Made by a program: the position numbers and the translations under genes
Assembly: GCA_023271515.1 (NCBI GenBank)
Contig: JALPXQ010000004.1
Coordinates: 1-30,190, forward strand
DNA: 30,190 nt
Reading direction: 5' to 3'
Source: Dehalococcoidia bacterium
GTDB lineage: Bacteria; Chloroflexota; Dehalococcoidia; SZUA-161; SpSt-899
The notes under the pieces: model-generated
The model's input: only the letters and a program-made list of their open reading frames with translations
What the model was told of the DNA's origin: nothing
Databases searched by the model: none
Shown: one piece after another, positions 6,337-14,130 of the stretch
Layout: the number at the start of each line of letters is the position of its first letter
Position numbering within the stretch: the stretch's first letter is position 1

Positions 6337-7608
6337 TTGAGAATATCCTCGGATAGAATCGAAGGTTGCCAGATGTCCCTCAATATTGAGGCCGAACCGG
6401 AGGAGATGGAGAGGGCTCTGGAGGAAACGTACCGCCGGTTGGTGAAGCAGGCGGTTGTTCCTGGTTTCCGCAAGGGGAAAGCACCGCGGCCCATGCTGGA
6501 GCGCCATCTTGGGCGGACAGCTCTATTGAACGATGCCTGGGACCGGCTGGTGCCCGAGCTTTATGAGCAGGCAGTCAAGGAACAGGGCATTGAAGTCTTT
6601 GGCCAGCCGCAGGTAGAGGTCACGCAGGTTGATCCGCTGATATTTAAGGCTACGGTGCCGGTGCGGCCTGTCGTTGAATTGGGAGACTACCATGCCATCA
6701 AGGTAACCCCGGAGGTAGTGGAGATAACCGGCGATAAGATTGATGAAGCTCTGGAGAAGCTCCGCCGCACGCAGGTTGTGTGGGAGCCGGTGGAGCGTGA
6801 GGCACGCCTGGGCGATCTGGTGGGCCTTTATGTTGAGGGCTCGATTGAAGGCAAGATCCTGCTCGACAAAGAAAGTGAGTGGTATCATCTGTCGGCAGAC
6901 TCGAAAGCACCTGTTCCGGGATTTGCGGGGCAAGTAGTGGGGATGAAAGCCGGTGACGAAAAGGAGTTTGCCCTGCCGTTTCCCGAGGATCATGCCAATC
7001 CTGAGTTAGCCGGGAAAGATTGCCTCTTCAAGGTCTCGATCTCGGAGGTGAAGGAGGAACGCCTGCCTGAGTTGAATGATGAGTTTGCAAAGAGTCTGGA
7101 GCAGGATGTGGAAACCATGGATCAACTCAGGGAGAAGATAGCGGGCAGCTTGAAGGCCGCTGCCGACTCGGACGCCCGGAACAAGTTGGAGAGGCAGGTA
7201 GTCGAAGCTGTGGTTGGGCAGGCCGATCTGGAGTTTCCGGCTGTCCTCGTGGAACGCGAGGTCGATCGCATGGTACACCAGCAGATGATGGCTCTGGGGG
7301 GGCTGGATATTGATGAGTACTTGAAACTCAGGAATCTCACCAGGGAGCAGTACCGAGATCAACTCCGACCTGTGGCAGAGAAGAGGGTGGCCAATGCTCT
7401 GGTTCTGAAGAAGGTGGCTGAGGAGGAGAAGATGGAGGTAAGCGATTCGGAGGTCGATGCGGAGGTGGGGCGCCGGGTGGAAAACGCCGGCGAGGATGGC
7501 AAGCGCGTGCAGGAAGCGCTCAGCTCGCCTGAGGCTCGGGAATCACTGCGTGACGACCTTCTTGCCCGTAAAGCGATAGACTTGCTGGTCAGGATAGCTA
7601 CTACCTAA
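6337..7608 (+). CDS. tig: trigger factor (ribosome-associated chaperone/PPIase)
   Basis: The 423-residue protein has the trigger factor architecture. The N-terminal ribosome-binding domain carries the signature VVPGFRKGKAPRPMLERHLG (GFRxGK loop, about residues 42-50). An FKBP-like middle domain spans roughly 155-235 (ARLGDLVGLYVEG.., VGMKAGDEKEFALPFPEDH), and a long helical C-terminal domain ends in ARKAIDLLVRIA. It holds nascent chains near the ribosome exit tunnel. The TTG start is chosen because AGGAGG lies 7 bases upstream and the frame begins at the usual domain edge. clpP follows about 100 bases later, a common chaperone-protease pairing. Confidence 0.97.
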   Translation: MRISSDRIEGCQMSLNIEAEPEEMERALEETYRRLVKQAVVPGFRKGKAPRPMLERHLGRTALLNDAWDRLVPELYEQAVKEQGIEVFGQPQVEVTQVDPLIFKATVPVRPVVELGDYHAIKVTPEVVEITGDKIDEALEKLRRTQVVWEPVEREARLGDLVGLYVEGSIEGKILLDKESEWYHLSADSKAPVPGFAGQVVGMKAGDEKEFALPFPEDHANPELAGKDCLFKVSISEVKEERLPELNDEFAKSLEQDVETMDQLREKIAGSLKAAADSDARNKLERQVVEAVVGQADLEFPAVLVEREVDRMVHQQMMALGGLDIDEYLKLRNLTREQYRDQLRPVAEKRVANALVLKKVAEEEKMEVSDSEVDAEVGRRVENAGEDGKRVQEALSSPEARESLRDDLLARKAIDLLVRIATT

Positions 7609-7660
7609 GTTTTGAGTTTGTACCTACTCAGGTTCAAAGTTTCGAGGTTCCACGGTTCAA

Positions 7661-7682
7661 GGCCTGCCCCCGACCGCAGGCC
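7661..7682. repeat. GC-rich palindrome (dispersed element copy 1)
   Basis: GGCCTGC and GCAGGCC arms (7 bp perfect) flank an 8-base C-rich loop in the tig-clpP gap. A near-identical palindrome is at 14942-14964. The run before it (7630-7660) is built from three imperfect GGTTCAA-type units. There is no T-run, so a terminator role is doubtful. Confidence 0.6.
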
Positions 7683-7708
7683 CAGGGGTTAGAAAAGGAG
7701 GAAAAGAG

Positions 7709-8320
7709 GTGAACATCCATTCTGAGAACATTATTCCCATGGTGATAGAGAGCGGCACGAGGGGGGAACGTGCCTTTGATATCTTCTCGCTCCTCTTGAA
7801 GGAGCGTATTATTTTCTTGGGTACGCCGATCAATGATCAGATTGCCAATCTGATTGTGGCTCAACTTCTGTATCTGGAACGCGAAGACCCGGATAAGGAT
7901 ATCAGCCTCTACATACACTGCCCCGGCGGCATCATCAGTGCCGGTCTGGCTATCTACGATACCATGCAACTGGTGCGCTGCGATATCTCCACCATCTGTG
8001 TTGGTCTGGCCGCCAGCATGGGCACCCTTCTCCTCTGTGCGGGAGCCAAGGGAAAGCGCTATGCGCTTCCCAATGCGACCATCCACATGCACCAGCCTGT
8101 CGGTGGGGCTCAGGGGCAGGCCTCGGATATCGAGATCCATGCTAGGGAGATTCTGCGCCTGCAGGATAAGATACGTAACATCCTGGCCAAGCACACCGGT
8201 CAGCCCTATGAGAAGATCGCGCAGGATAGCGATAGGGACTTCTATCTGAGCGCCGAGCAGTCGCTCGAGTACGGTCTGGTTGACGAGATACTGGCCAAGC
8301 CACCGGCCGGCGAGGGTTAG
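7709..8320 (+). CDS. clpP: ATP-dependent Clp protease proteolytic subunit
   Basis: The 203-residue serine protease forms the ClpP barrel. The catalytic triad is visible: Ser103 in GLAASMG, His128 in IHMHQP and Asp177 in DSDRDFYLS, each offset by six from the E. coli numbering. The GTG start has AAGGAGG at good spacing. It works with a ClpX or ClpA/C unfoldase; clpX commonly follows clpP but is not found here. Instead an AT-richer stretch with unrelated genes begins, suggesting an insertion or rearrangement. Confidence 0.96.
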   Translation: MNIHSENIIPMVIESGTRGERAFDIFSLLLKERIIFLGTPINDQIANLIVAQLLYLEREDPDKDISLYIHCPGGIISAGLAIYDTMQLVRCDISTICVGLAASMGTLLLCAGAKGKRYALPNATIHMHQPVGGAQGQASDIEIHAREILRLQDKIRNILAKHTGQPYEKIAQDSDRDFYLSAEQSLEYGLVDEILAKPPAGEG

Positions 8321-8529
8321 GGGGGCGCAACCGCTCAGCCATTCCAGAGGTTCTTTCGACAGGGTTACAGGGAGCGAAGCTCTTTGGGGGGTTACAGGTA
8401 AGTTTTTCTAAAAACCTCCGCATCAAATCATTTAAGTAGGCAACCCAACTTCAGGTTATGCTATCAGCAAAGATGTAACCGTATGCTGAAACAAGACTAA
8501 ATAGGGAGTCGGCTGATGTAGTAAGGAGA
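8321..8529. other. intergenic stretch after clpP, no gene seen
   Basis: No coding frame is supported here. A GGTTACAGG-like word occurs twice (around 8363 and 8390) and a weak AAGTTTTT/AAAAACCT fold lies near 8400-8420. Base composition shifts from GC-rich to AT-rich across this stretch. Confidence 0.4.
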
Positions 8530-8640
8530 ATGACAGCTAAATTGAAAACCGAAGAAGTCAAAGAGATTTGTCGCCAGCGTAAAAAGATTGTGAGACCAGT
8601 TTTTGAACAACTTCTTGAGGAGGAGATAAATGGAATATAA
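8530..8640 (+). CDS. small 36-aa ORF coupled to the AIM24-like gene
   Basis: ATG 8530 follows AAGGAG (8523-8528). It encodes a highly charged, probably helical peptide (KLKTEEVKEICRQRKKIV then VFEQLLEEEINGI). Its TAA lies 11 bases inside the next gene, whose own GGAGG sits within this ORF, a typical translational-coupling arrangement. It is too short for most gene callers. The function is unknown. Confidence 0.45.
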   Translation: MTAKLKTEEVKEICRQRKKIVRPVFEQLLEEEINGI

Positions 8641-9307
8641 GATTTTAGGAGATGCTTTCCAGATTTTAAATGTTAACTTAGCTCCTGGGGAAAAAATTCT
8701 TGCTGAAGCAGGCGAAATGATTTATGCGTCCGGAAATATAGAATTGACGGCTCGCGCTACGGGAGGAATCGGTGGCATGTTTAAGAGGGCCTTGACCGGC
8801 GAATCACTGTTTTTGACAGAATTTCAAACCAGCCATGGGGACGGTATTGTTGCTTTTGGAAAACAATTAGGGAAAATAATTACCTTGAAATTGGATCAGG
8901 GGAAAACTATTATAGCCAAGACAGACACTTATATGGCTTCAACAGAAAGGGTAGAAATTGGAGTTGCTACGGTTAGAAGAATAAGCGCAGGGCTTTTCGG
9001 TGGGAAAGGATTTATATTACAAACCTTTAAGGCTGAAGCCCCTAATCAAATAGTGTTTTTAGAGGCATCGGGTCAGGTAATAACTCTTGATTTAGAAGCA
9101 GGACAATCAATTAAAGTAGATGCCGGTAATACAGTAGCCTTTGAATCAACAGTAGATTACGATATTCAAAGAGTCGGGGGTATAAAAACAATGGTTTTTA
9201 GTGGGGAAGGTTTGTTCTTGGCGAATCTAAAGGGGCCTGGAAGGGTTTGGATTCAGAGTGTTTGTTTAGCTGAGCTTATAGCTAAATTTAGCACGGGAAC
9301 AAAATGA
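8630..9307 (+). CDS. AIM24 / TIGR00266 family protein
   Basis: The 225-residue, beta-rich, glycine-rich protein is of the AIM24-like family (TIGR00266). Characteristic stretches are LAPGEKILAEAGEMIYASGNIE, GGIGGMFKRALTGESLFLTEF and the C-terminal GEGLFLANLKGPGRVWIQS. It forms a stacked beta-prism fold; the cellular role of bacterial members is not established. GAGGAG lies just before ATG 8630. Codon use and AT content differ clearly from tig and clpP, which suggests horizontal acquisition. Confidence 0.88.
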   Translation: MEYKILGDAFQILNVNLAPGEKILAEAGEMIYASGNIELTARATGGIGGMFKRALTGESLFLTEFQTSHGDGIVAFGKQLGKIITLKLDQGKTIIAKTDTYMASTERVEIGVATVRRISAGLFGGKGFILQTFKAEAPNQIVFLEASGQVITLDLEAGQSIKVDAGNTVAFESTVDYDIQRVGGIKTMVFSGEGLFLANLKGPGRVWIQSVCLAELIAKFSTGTK

Positions 9308-9359
9308 ATCTCATATGTTTTTGAGTTAATTGCTTTGTTCTGTTCGAGAATTATATTAG

Positions 9360-9686
9360 TTGGAAGTACTGTTGGCAAAAAAGCAACCAACAGAGTTTTT
9401 GGGGATTGTTTTTTGGACAAAAATGAAAGTGGTACTGTTTATTTTAATCGTAATTATACTTCATATAGTTGCTTTTTTAGGGTTATTTCTTGCTTTATTT
9501 GAAGTCTTTGATCCGGCTTTAAACTCCTCATTGCTTAAAATGTCCTTAATAGCTATTGGAGTGTTGGTTTTGTCTGATATTATATTTGGCTTATATTTTT
9601 TGATTAACAAACCCTCAAAACAAGAAGGCAGTGGATACCATAAACTGAAAATAGAAGAAGCAGATAAGCACGCGACAGAAAAATGA
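9360..9686 (+). CDS. small two-helix membrane protein, unknown function
   Basis: The TTG-started frame encodes 108 residues with two long hydrophobic helices: VVLFILIVIILHIVAFLGLF (about 24-45) and LIAIGVLVLSDIIFGLYFLI (about 65-85), then a charged Lys/Glu C-terminal tail. Neither the TTG at 9360 nor the ATG at 9423 (residue 22) has a good ribosome site, so the start is uncertain. It shares the AT-rich composition of the AIM24-like gene upstream. No family is recognised. Confidence 0.5.
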   Translation: MEVLLAKKQPTEFLGIVFWTKMKVVLFILIVIILHIVAFLGLFLALFEVFDPALNSSLLKMSLIAIGVLVLSDIIFGLYFLINKPSKQEGSGYHKLKIEEADKHATEK

Positions 9687-9805
9687 AATAACAATTCGCA
9701 ATGCATAGAGGTTTTTCTTGCCAGTTTATCGCTCGGGGCTATATATCCAAAAAGACAGCGGCCTCTGCACCCAATCTGAGGGCAGCAAGCCTCAACGCGC
9801 GGTGC

Positions 9806-9839
9806 GACTACACCTTTTTTCATGATTCGCCGGTGAGCA
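9806..9839. repeat. direct repeat, copy 1
   Basis: A 34-base unit containing the exact 19-mer CATGATTCGCCGGTGAGCA recurs at 10323-10356 with a few changes in its 5' part. The two copies bracket the RAYT relic and its palindromes. Confidence 0.75.
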
Positions 9840-9854
9840 TATCTGCCCATGGGG

Positions 9855-10044
9855 GTTTGTTCTCAAGACCGGGAATGTTTGTTTGGGGACATTGTAGATG
9901 AGGAAATGGCATTGAACGATGCCGGAAAAATGGTTCACACCGTTTAGGATGGATTGCAGAAATATTATAGCGATATTAGTATCGACGTCTTTAACGTAAT
10001 GCCAAACCATGTGAATGGAATTGTCGTCATTGTAGGGGCAGGCC
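9855..10044 (+). pseudogene. RAYT (Y1-type REP-associated transposase) internal fragment
   Basis: The frame from 9855 reads VCSQDRECLFGDIVDEEM, then ALNDAGKMVHTV-stop-DGLQKYY, then IDVFNVMPNHVNGIVVIV. This is the well-known core of IS200-like Y1/RAYT transposases (CLFGDIVDGEM..., VMPNHVHGI). An in-frame TAG (9945-9947) replaces the usual Trp codon and the HUH motif HVH is HVN, so it is dead. The fragment ends where the first GTAGGGG palindrome begins. Confidence 0.8.
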
Positions 10045-10057
10045 CCCGTGCCTGCCC
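10032..10057. repeat. REP-like palindrome 1
   Basis: GTAGGG head followed by arms GGGCAGGC (10036-10043) and GCCTGCCC (10050-10057) around a six-base loop. It is typical of palindromes carried with RAYT genes. Confidence 0.65.
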
Positions 10058-10103
10058 TGATCACGAACAACCGGCGACCACCGGGCAACGACAGGGGAAC
10101 ACA

Positions 10104-10131
10104 AGGGGCAACCACAGGGGGTTGCCCCTAC
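10104..10131. repeat. REP-like palindrome 2
   Basis: AGGGGCAACC (10104-10113) pairs perfectly with GGTTGCCCCT (10120-10129) around ACAGGG. Read on the - strand it also begins GTAGGGG, so it is inverted relative to palindrome 1. Confidence 0.65.
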
Positions 10132-10192
10132 GAAGGACGAACCATGGCGAATATGACTGAATCCACCATCGAATAAACCGCTGACTGTCAAC

Positions 10193-10220
10193 GTAGGGGT
10201 GTATTGCAATACACCCCTAC
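10193..10220. repeat. REP-like palindrome 3, perfect 28-bp
   Basis: The 28 bases are a perfect palindrome with no loop: GTAGGGGTGTATTG followed by its exact complement. It carries the same GTAGGGG head as the other two. Confidence 0.75.
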
Positions 10221-10225
10221 AGAAC

Positions 10226-10300
10226 CGTCGTTCCATCAATCTGAAAGGATACGACTATTCGCGGATGAGGGCGTATTGTTTCACCATTTGCTTCGAAGTT
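10226..10300 (+). pseudogene. RAYT N-terminal fragment
   Basis: The frame from 10226 reads RRSINLKGYDYS then AYCFTICFE, matching the start of RAYT transposases (RRSIRLKGYDYSQxGAYFVTIC). It lies downstream of the internal fragment, so the gene order is scrambled or two copies decayed here. Confidence 0.7.
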
Positions 10301-10322
10301 AGATTCATGTCATCTGCGGCAT

Positions 10323-10356
10323 GACTACATCTATTTTCATGATTCGCCGGTGAGCA
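10323..10356. repeat. direct repeat, copy 2
   Basis: Second copy of the unit at 9806-9839; the last 19 bases are identical. It is followed by similar but diverging sequence (CCCAT-GGGG words in both). Confidence 0.75.
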
Positions 10357-10423
10357 GCCGCCCATTGGGGCTTTATCTTGTTATCCAGTCAAGAGGCCCT
10401 GGTAAACAACTACCGAGGCGGCT

Positions 10424-11743
10424 CTACAATTCTTTCAGCCTGCTCAACAAGGCTTCTTCCAATGTGGGACTGTCGTGATCCCGGTATTCGTAGCGCACCC
10501 TGAGGGTCGGCTTGTTGATATAAAGGAGCTTAGGGAGATCAATGGGTGTCGCAAAGAGAACAAGATCACAATCGGCATTATTGATGGTAAGCTCCAGATC
10601 GTGAATCTGTTCTCTGCTGTATCCCATGGCGGGCAGTACCGATCTGACATTTGGATAACGGTTGTAGGTTTCTTTAATGGTTCCAGTGGCGTACGGCACC
10701 GGTTCAATAATGGTGGCTGCTCCATGCATTCTGGCGGCGATAATGCCGGCACCATAAGACATCTCTCCGTGAGTGAGCGTGGGGCCATCTTCAACCACCA
10801 GAACTCGTTTACCCCGGATTTGGGCGGGATTTTCCACCAGGATAGCCGATTCGGCGAGCACGATTTCAGCATTGGGAGCATGTTTTTCAATATTTTTTCG
10901 GACCCTTTCCACCTGGTCCGTGTCCGCACTATCAACTTTATTGATGACAGCGATATCCGCCATGACCATGTTTGTTTCTCCCGGATAATATAGCGTCTCG
11001 TGTCCGGCCCGGTGCGGGTCGAAAATCACAACATGAACATCCGGATAATAGAAAGGAGTGTCGTTGTTTCCTCCATCCCATACGATAACATCGGCTTCCT
11101 TTTCCGCCTCTTTGAGAATCTGCCCGTAATCGATCCCGGCATAGACCACGATACCCTGATCAACCAGGGGTTCGTATTCCTCTCGTTCCTCAATAGTGCA
11201 ACGATGCCTTTCAAAATCCTCATAGGATGAAAAACGCTGCACCACTTGCTTTGTCAAATCTCCGTAAGGCATGGGATGGCGAACGGCGACAACCTTTTTC
11301 CCCATTGCCTCCATGATCTTGCATACCTGGCGAGTGGTTTGCGATTTCCCGCATCCTGTTCTCACTGCACAAACCGCCACCACCGGTTTTTCAGACCTGA
11401 GCATCGTATAGGTGGCACCAAGAAGGATGAAATCGGCACCTTCGGCCATAACGGCGGAAGCCTTATGCATGACCTCGACATGGGGGACATCGCTGTAAGA
11501 AAAAGCGACCAGATCCACTTCATGGTCACGGATGAGATGGATAAGTTGATCTTCAGGATAGATGGTTAGACCTTCGGGGTAAAGCTCTCCCGAGAGCGCC
11601 GGCGGATAGAGTCGTCCCTCAATGTCCGGGATCTGAGCCGCCGTAAAACCGATGACCCTGTAACGGGGATTGTCCTTGAAATATACGTTGAAGTTATGAA
11701 AGTCGCGCCCCGCGGCTCCCATGATGATAACCTTTTCAACCAT
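10424..11743 (-). CDS. cyclic 2,3-diphosphoglycerate synthetase-like P-loop protein
   Basis: The 439-residue protein has an N-terminal Rossmann-like domain (KVIIMGAAGRDFHNFNVYFK) and a P-loop NTPase domain with Walker A RTGCGKSQTTR (residues 128-138) and the nucleotide-binding-like NKVDSAD. It matches the family named for archaeal cyclic 2,3-diphosphoglycerate synthetase. Bacterial members are widespread and their true reaction is unclear. It is the last gene of an operon with rocD (14 bases upstream) and arcC, so a role tied to carbamoyl phosphate or arginine/ornithine metabolism is a reasonable inference. The cognate thermoprotectant metabolite has not been linked to such gene sets in bacteria as far as I know. 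Confidence 0.85.
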   Translation of the reverse strand: MVEKVIIMGAAGRDFHNFNVYFKDNPRYRVIGFTAAQIPDIEGRLYPPALSGELYPEGLTIYPEDQLIHLIRDHEVDLVAFSYSDVPHVEVMHKASAVMAEGADFILLGATYTMLRSEKPVVAVCAVRTGCGKSQTTRQVCKIMEAMGKKVVAVRHPMPYGDLTKQVVQRFSSYEDFERHRCTIEEREEYEPLVDQGIVVYAGIDYGQILKEAEKEADVIVWDGGNNDTPFYYPDVHVVIFDPHRAGHETLYYPGETNMVMADIAVINKVDSADTDQVERVRKNIEKHAPNAEIVLAESAILVENPAQIRGKRVLVVEDGPTLTHGEMSYGAGIIAARMHGAATIIEPVPYATGTIKETYNRYPNVRSVLPAMGYSREQIHDLELTINNADCDLVLFATPIDLPKLLYINKPTLRVRYEYRDHDSPTLEEALLSRLKEL

Positions 11744-11757
11744 GATAATCCTTCTAG

Positions 11758-12954
11758 CTATCTTAGTACCGCCTCAATTCTCTCCAACGCCCAGTCGATC
11801 TCCTCTTTTGTGATCACCAGCGGTGGTGCGAAACGGATAGTGTTTTCGTGGGTTTCCTTGCAAAGCAATCCCTGTGTCAGCAGCTTCTCGCAAAACCGGC
11901 GGGCCCCCTTGGCCTCGGGGACGAGCTCGACGCCGATCAAAAGGCCCCGGCCGCGGACCTCCTTAATATAAGGGCTCTTGATGTCTGATAATCCGGAGCG
12001 GAAATATTCCCCCATGACGGCGGAGTTCTCAATCATATTCTCATCGATCAAAACGCTGATGGCTTTCCTGGCGACGGCGCAGGCCAGGGGGTTGCCCCCG
12101 AAGGTGCTGCCGTGTTCGCCGGGGCGCAGCACGCCTAGAACCTCGGTGCTGGACAGGACCGCAGAGACGGGATAAAAACCACCGGAAAGGGCCTTGCCGA
12201 TGAGTGTCAGGTCGGCTTCGATCCCGTCATGCTCCTCGGCTAGAAGCTTTCCCGTGCGGCCTAATCCGGTCTGAATCTCGTCTAAGATCAGGAGTACGTT
12301 GTTCTTCTCGCAGATGGCCTTGACTTCCTTAAGATATCCTGCCGGCGGGACGATTACCCCACCCTCCCCCTGGATGGGTTCAACCAGGAAGGCCACGGTG
12401 TTGGGTGTGATCGCCTCTTCAAAAGCATTGGCGTTGCCATAGGGGATTATCCTGAAACCTGGCGTGAAGGGGCCAAAGCCATTACGGAAATTCTCATTCG
12501 TGCTGAATCCGACAATCGTGACCGTCCGGCCATGGAAGTTGTTCTCACAGACGATTATTTCAGCCTGATCTTGCGGGACCCCTTTGACCTTATATCCCCA
12601 CTTGCGAACAGCCTTTATAACGGTCTCCACCGCCTCGGCCCCGCTATTCATGATCAGAACCTTATGCGAATTGGTCAACTTGCAGATTTCCTGACAAAAG
12701 AGTCCCAACTGGTCATTGCGGAAAGCCCTGGAGATCAGGGTCAGCGTCTGGGCCTGTTCGATCATCGTGCGCACGATCTCCGGGTGGCAGTGACCCTGAT
12801 TGACCGCCGAATAGGCCGACAGGCAATCCAGGTATTTGTTGCCTTCCACGTCCCAGACCCAGACTCCCTCACCGCGGTGTAGAACAACGTCCAGAGGGTT
12901 ATAAATGTGGGCACCGTATTCGTCTTCCAAATCCATGTAGTACTGGGGATTCAT
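11758..12954 (-). CDS. rocD: ornithine aminotransferase (ornithine--oxo-acid transaminase)
   Basis: The 398-residue class III PLP aminotransferase has the normal length of RocD. Visible motifs are the substrate-side YSAVNQGHCHPEI, the PLP-phosphate site NSGAEAVET, LDEIQTGLGRTGK with Asp225, and the Schiff-base Lys254 in LIGKALSGGFYP. It converts ornithine plus 2-oxoglutarate to glutamate semialdehyde and glutamate. It lies between arcC (16 bases upstream) and the cpgS-like gene, consistent with arginine/ornithine degradation. Acetylornithine aminotransferase is the main alternative; the CHPEI and ENNFHGRT sequences and arcC context favour RocD. Confidence 0.9.
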   Translation of the reverse strand: MNPQYYMDLEDEYGAHIYNPLDVVLHRGEGVWVWDVEGNKYLDCLSAYSAVNQGHCHPEIVRTMIEQAQTLTLISRAFRNDQLGLFCQEICKLTNSHKVLIMNSGAEAVETVIKAVRKWGYKVKGVPQDQAEIIVCENNFHGRTVTIVGFSTNENFRNGFGPFTPGFRIIPYGNANAFEEAITPNTVAFLVEPIQGEGGVIVPPAGYLKEVKAICEKNNVLLILDEIQTGLGRTGKLLAEEHDGIEADLTLIGKALSGGFYPVSAVLSSTEVLGVLRPGEHGSTFGGNPLACAVARKAISVLIDENMIENSAVMGEYFRSGLSDIKSPYIKEVRGRGLLIGVELVPEAKGARRFCEKLLTQGLLCKETHENTIRFAPPLVITKEEIDWALERIEAVLR

Positions 12955-12970
12955 CGCAACTCCTTTCTTC

Positions 12971-13933
12971 TTAGGTAACGCTCGTGATCATTGTTCCCGC
13001 TTTTTCTTCCAAAGCCTCTGCCGCTTTGCTCAGCGAGGTGATTATCGTTTTTTCTCCCCCCGTCTTGACGAAGTTAATACCTGCCTCCACCTTTGGTTTC
13101 ATGCTTCCCTCGCCAAACTGCCCTTCCATCATGTAATTCTCTGCCTCTCCGGCTGTCATCCGGTCAATCGCCACCTCGTTTATAGTACCATAATTGAGCA
13201 TAACCTGCTCAACGTCGGTCAAAATCATAAGTATTTCCGCGCCAATGTCCTCAGCCAGCCTCGCCGCAGCCAGATCTTTATCAATTACTGCTTCAATGCC
13301 GCGCAGACTCATGTCCTTTTCTCTCACCACCGGGATACCACCTCCCCCAACAGCAATGACGATTTCCCCACTATCCAGCATATTCCTGATAATTCTGGTC
13401 TCCTGGATCTTGATTGGTCTTGGGGAAGGAACTACGCGCCGGTAGCCACGACCACTGTCCTGAATCATGTCCCATCCCCTGTCCCGGCGTAGCTCCTGCG
13501 CCTCGTTCAAACTATAGAAAGGGCCGATGGGTTTGGTCGGTTTCTTGAAAGCGGGGTCATCCTTGTCAACTATTACCTGAGTCACCACCGTAGTGATATT
13601 GTGTTTTAGCCCGCCTGCTCTTAGGTGATTGGCCAGCGTTTGCTGAATTATGAGTCCTATTGTCCCCTGGGTCGCAGCTACGCATACCTCCAGGGGCATT
13701 GGCGGTGTTAGATTGCGTGCCGCCTCGTTTTGCAGGAGCATATTACCAACCTGGGGGCCATTCCCGTGGGTGATAACCATTCTATATTTCCCCATTGAGA
13801 TTATCTTCATAAGGTGTCTGCAGGCAATATCAACATTTTCCAGTTGGTGCGGAATGGCACCTCGCTGTCCCGGGTGTAAGATAGCATTACCACCCAGGGC
13901 GACAACAATGGTCTTTTCTCTCTTCGCTGCCAT
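12971..13933 (-). CDS. arcC: carbamate kinase
   Basis: The 320-residue amino-acid-kinase-family protein begins with VVALGGNAILHPGQRG and carries THGNGPQVGNMLLQ, VAVGGGGIPVV, VIDKDLAAARLAEDIGA and EGSMKPKVEAGINFV, all diagnostic of carbamate kinase. It makes ATP from carbamoyl phosphate and ADP, the last step of arginine fermentation. Length is normal. It is the first gene of the arcC-rocD-cpgS-like operon. No arginine deiminase or catabolic ornithine carbamoyltransferase is in the window. Confidence 0.95.
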   Translation of the reverse strand: MAAKREKTIVVALGGNAILHPGQRGAIPHQLENVDIACRHLMKIISMGKYRMVITHGNGPQVGNMLLQNEAARNLTPPMPLEVCVAATQGTIGLIIQQTLANHLRAGGLKHNITTVVTQVIVDKDDPAFKKPTKPIGPFYSLNEAQELRRDRGWDMIQDSGRGYRRVVPSPRPIKIQETRIIRNMLDSGEIVIAVGGGGIPVVREKDMSLRGIEAVIDKDLAAARLAEDIGAEILMILTDVEQVMLNYGTINEVAIDRMTAGEAENYMMEGQFGEGSMKPKVEAGINFVKTGGEKTIITSLSKAAEALEEKAGTMITSVT

Positions 13934-14017
13934 TTTATGAGAACAACTCCGAGGTGTGCTGTCCTCAGAATATTGAATTCCCTAACCTGAACAAGCCAGA
14001 CCCAAAATTGCAGCTAT

Positions 14018-14097
14018 CCACCACGGAGACACGGAGAATTGTTTGTGTTTTTCGTTGTGCTTTCTCAGTGCCTCGGTGTCTCCGTGGTTGGCTATTT
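14018..14097. repeat. imperfect inverted repeat (CCACGGAGACAC type)
   Basis: CCACCACGGAGACACGGAGAA on the left mirrors TTCTCAGTGCCTCGGTGTCTCCGTGG on the right (- strand CCACGGAGACACCGAGGC). About 19 of the outer bases pair, with a short T-rich middle. It looks like a small mobile palindromic element or MITE in the gap between the formyltransferase and arcC; it could also fold as a transcript terminator. Confidence 0.6.
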
Positions 14098-14130
14098 TGC
14101 CATTTTGCGCAAGACTTCAGATTTTGGATA

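Noticed and set aside
7661..7682. Rho-independent terminator after tig
   Set aside because: The hairpin has no following T-run and recurs elsewhere inside a coding gene.
9954..10160. 68-codon ORF as a real gene
   Set aside because: Its first half is a RAYT relic and its second half is palindromic repeat sequence.
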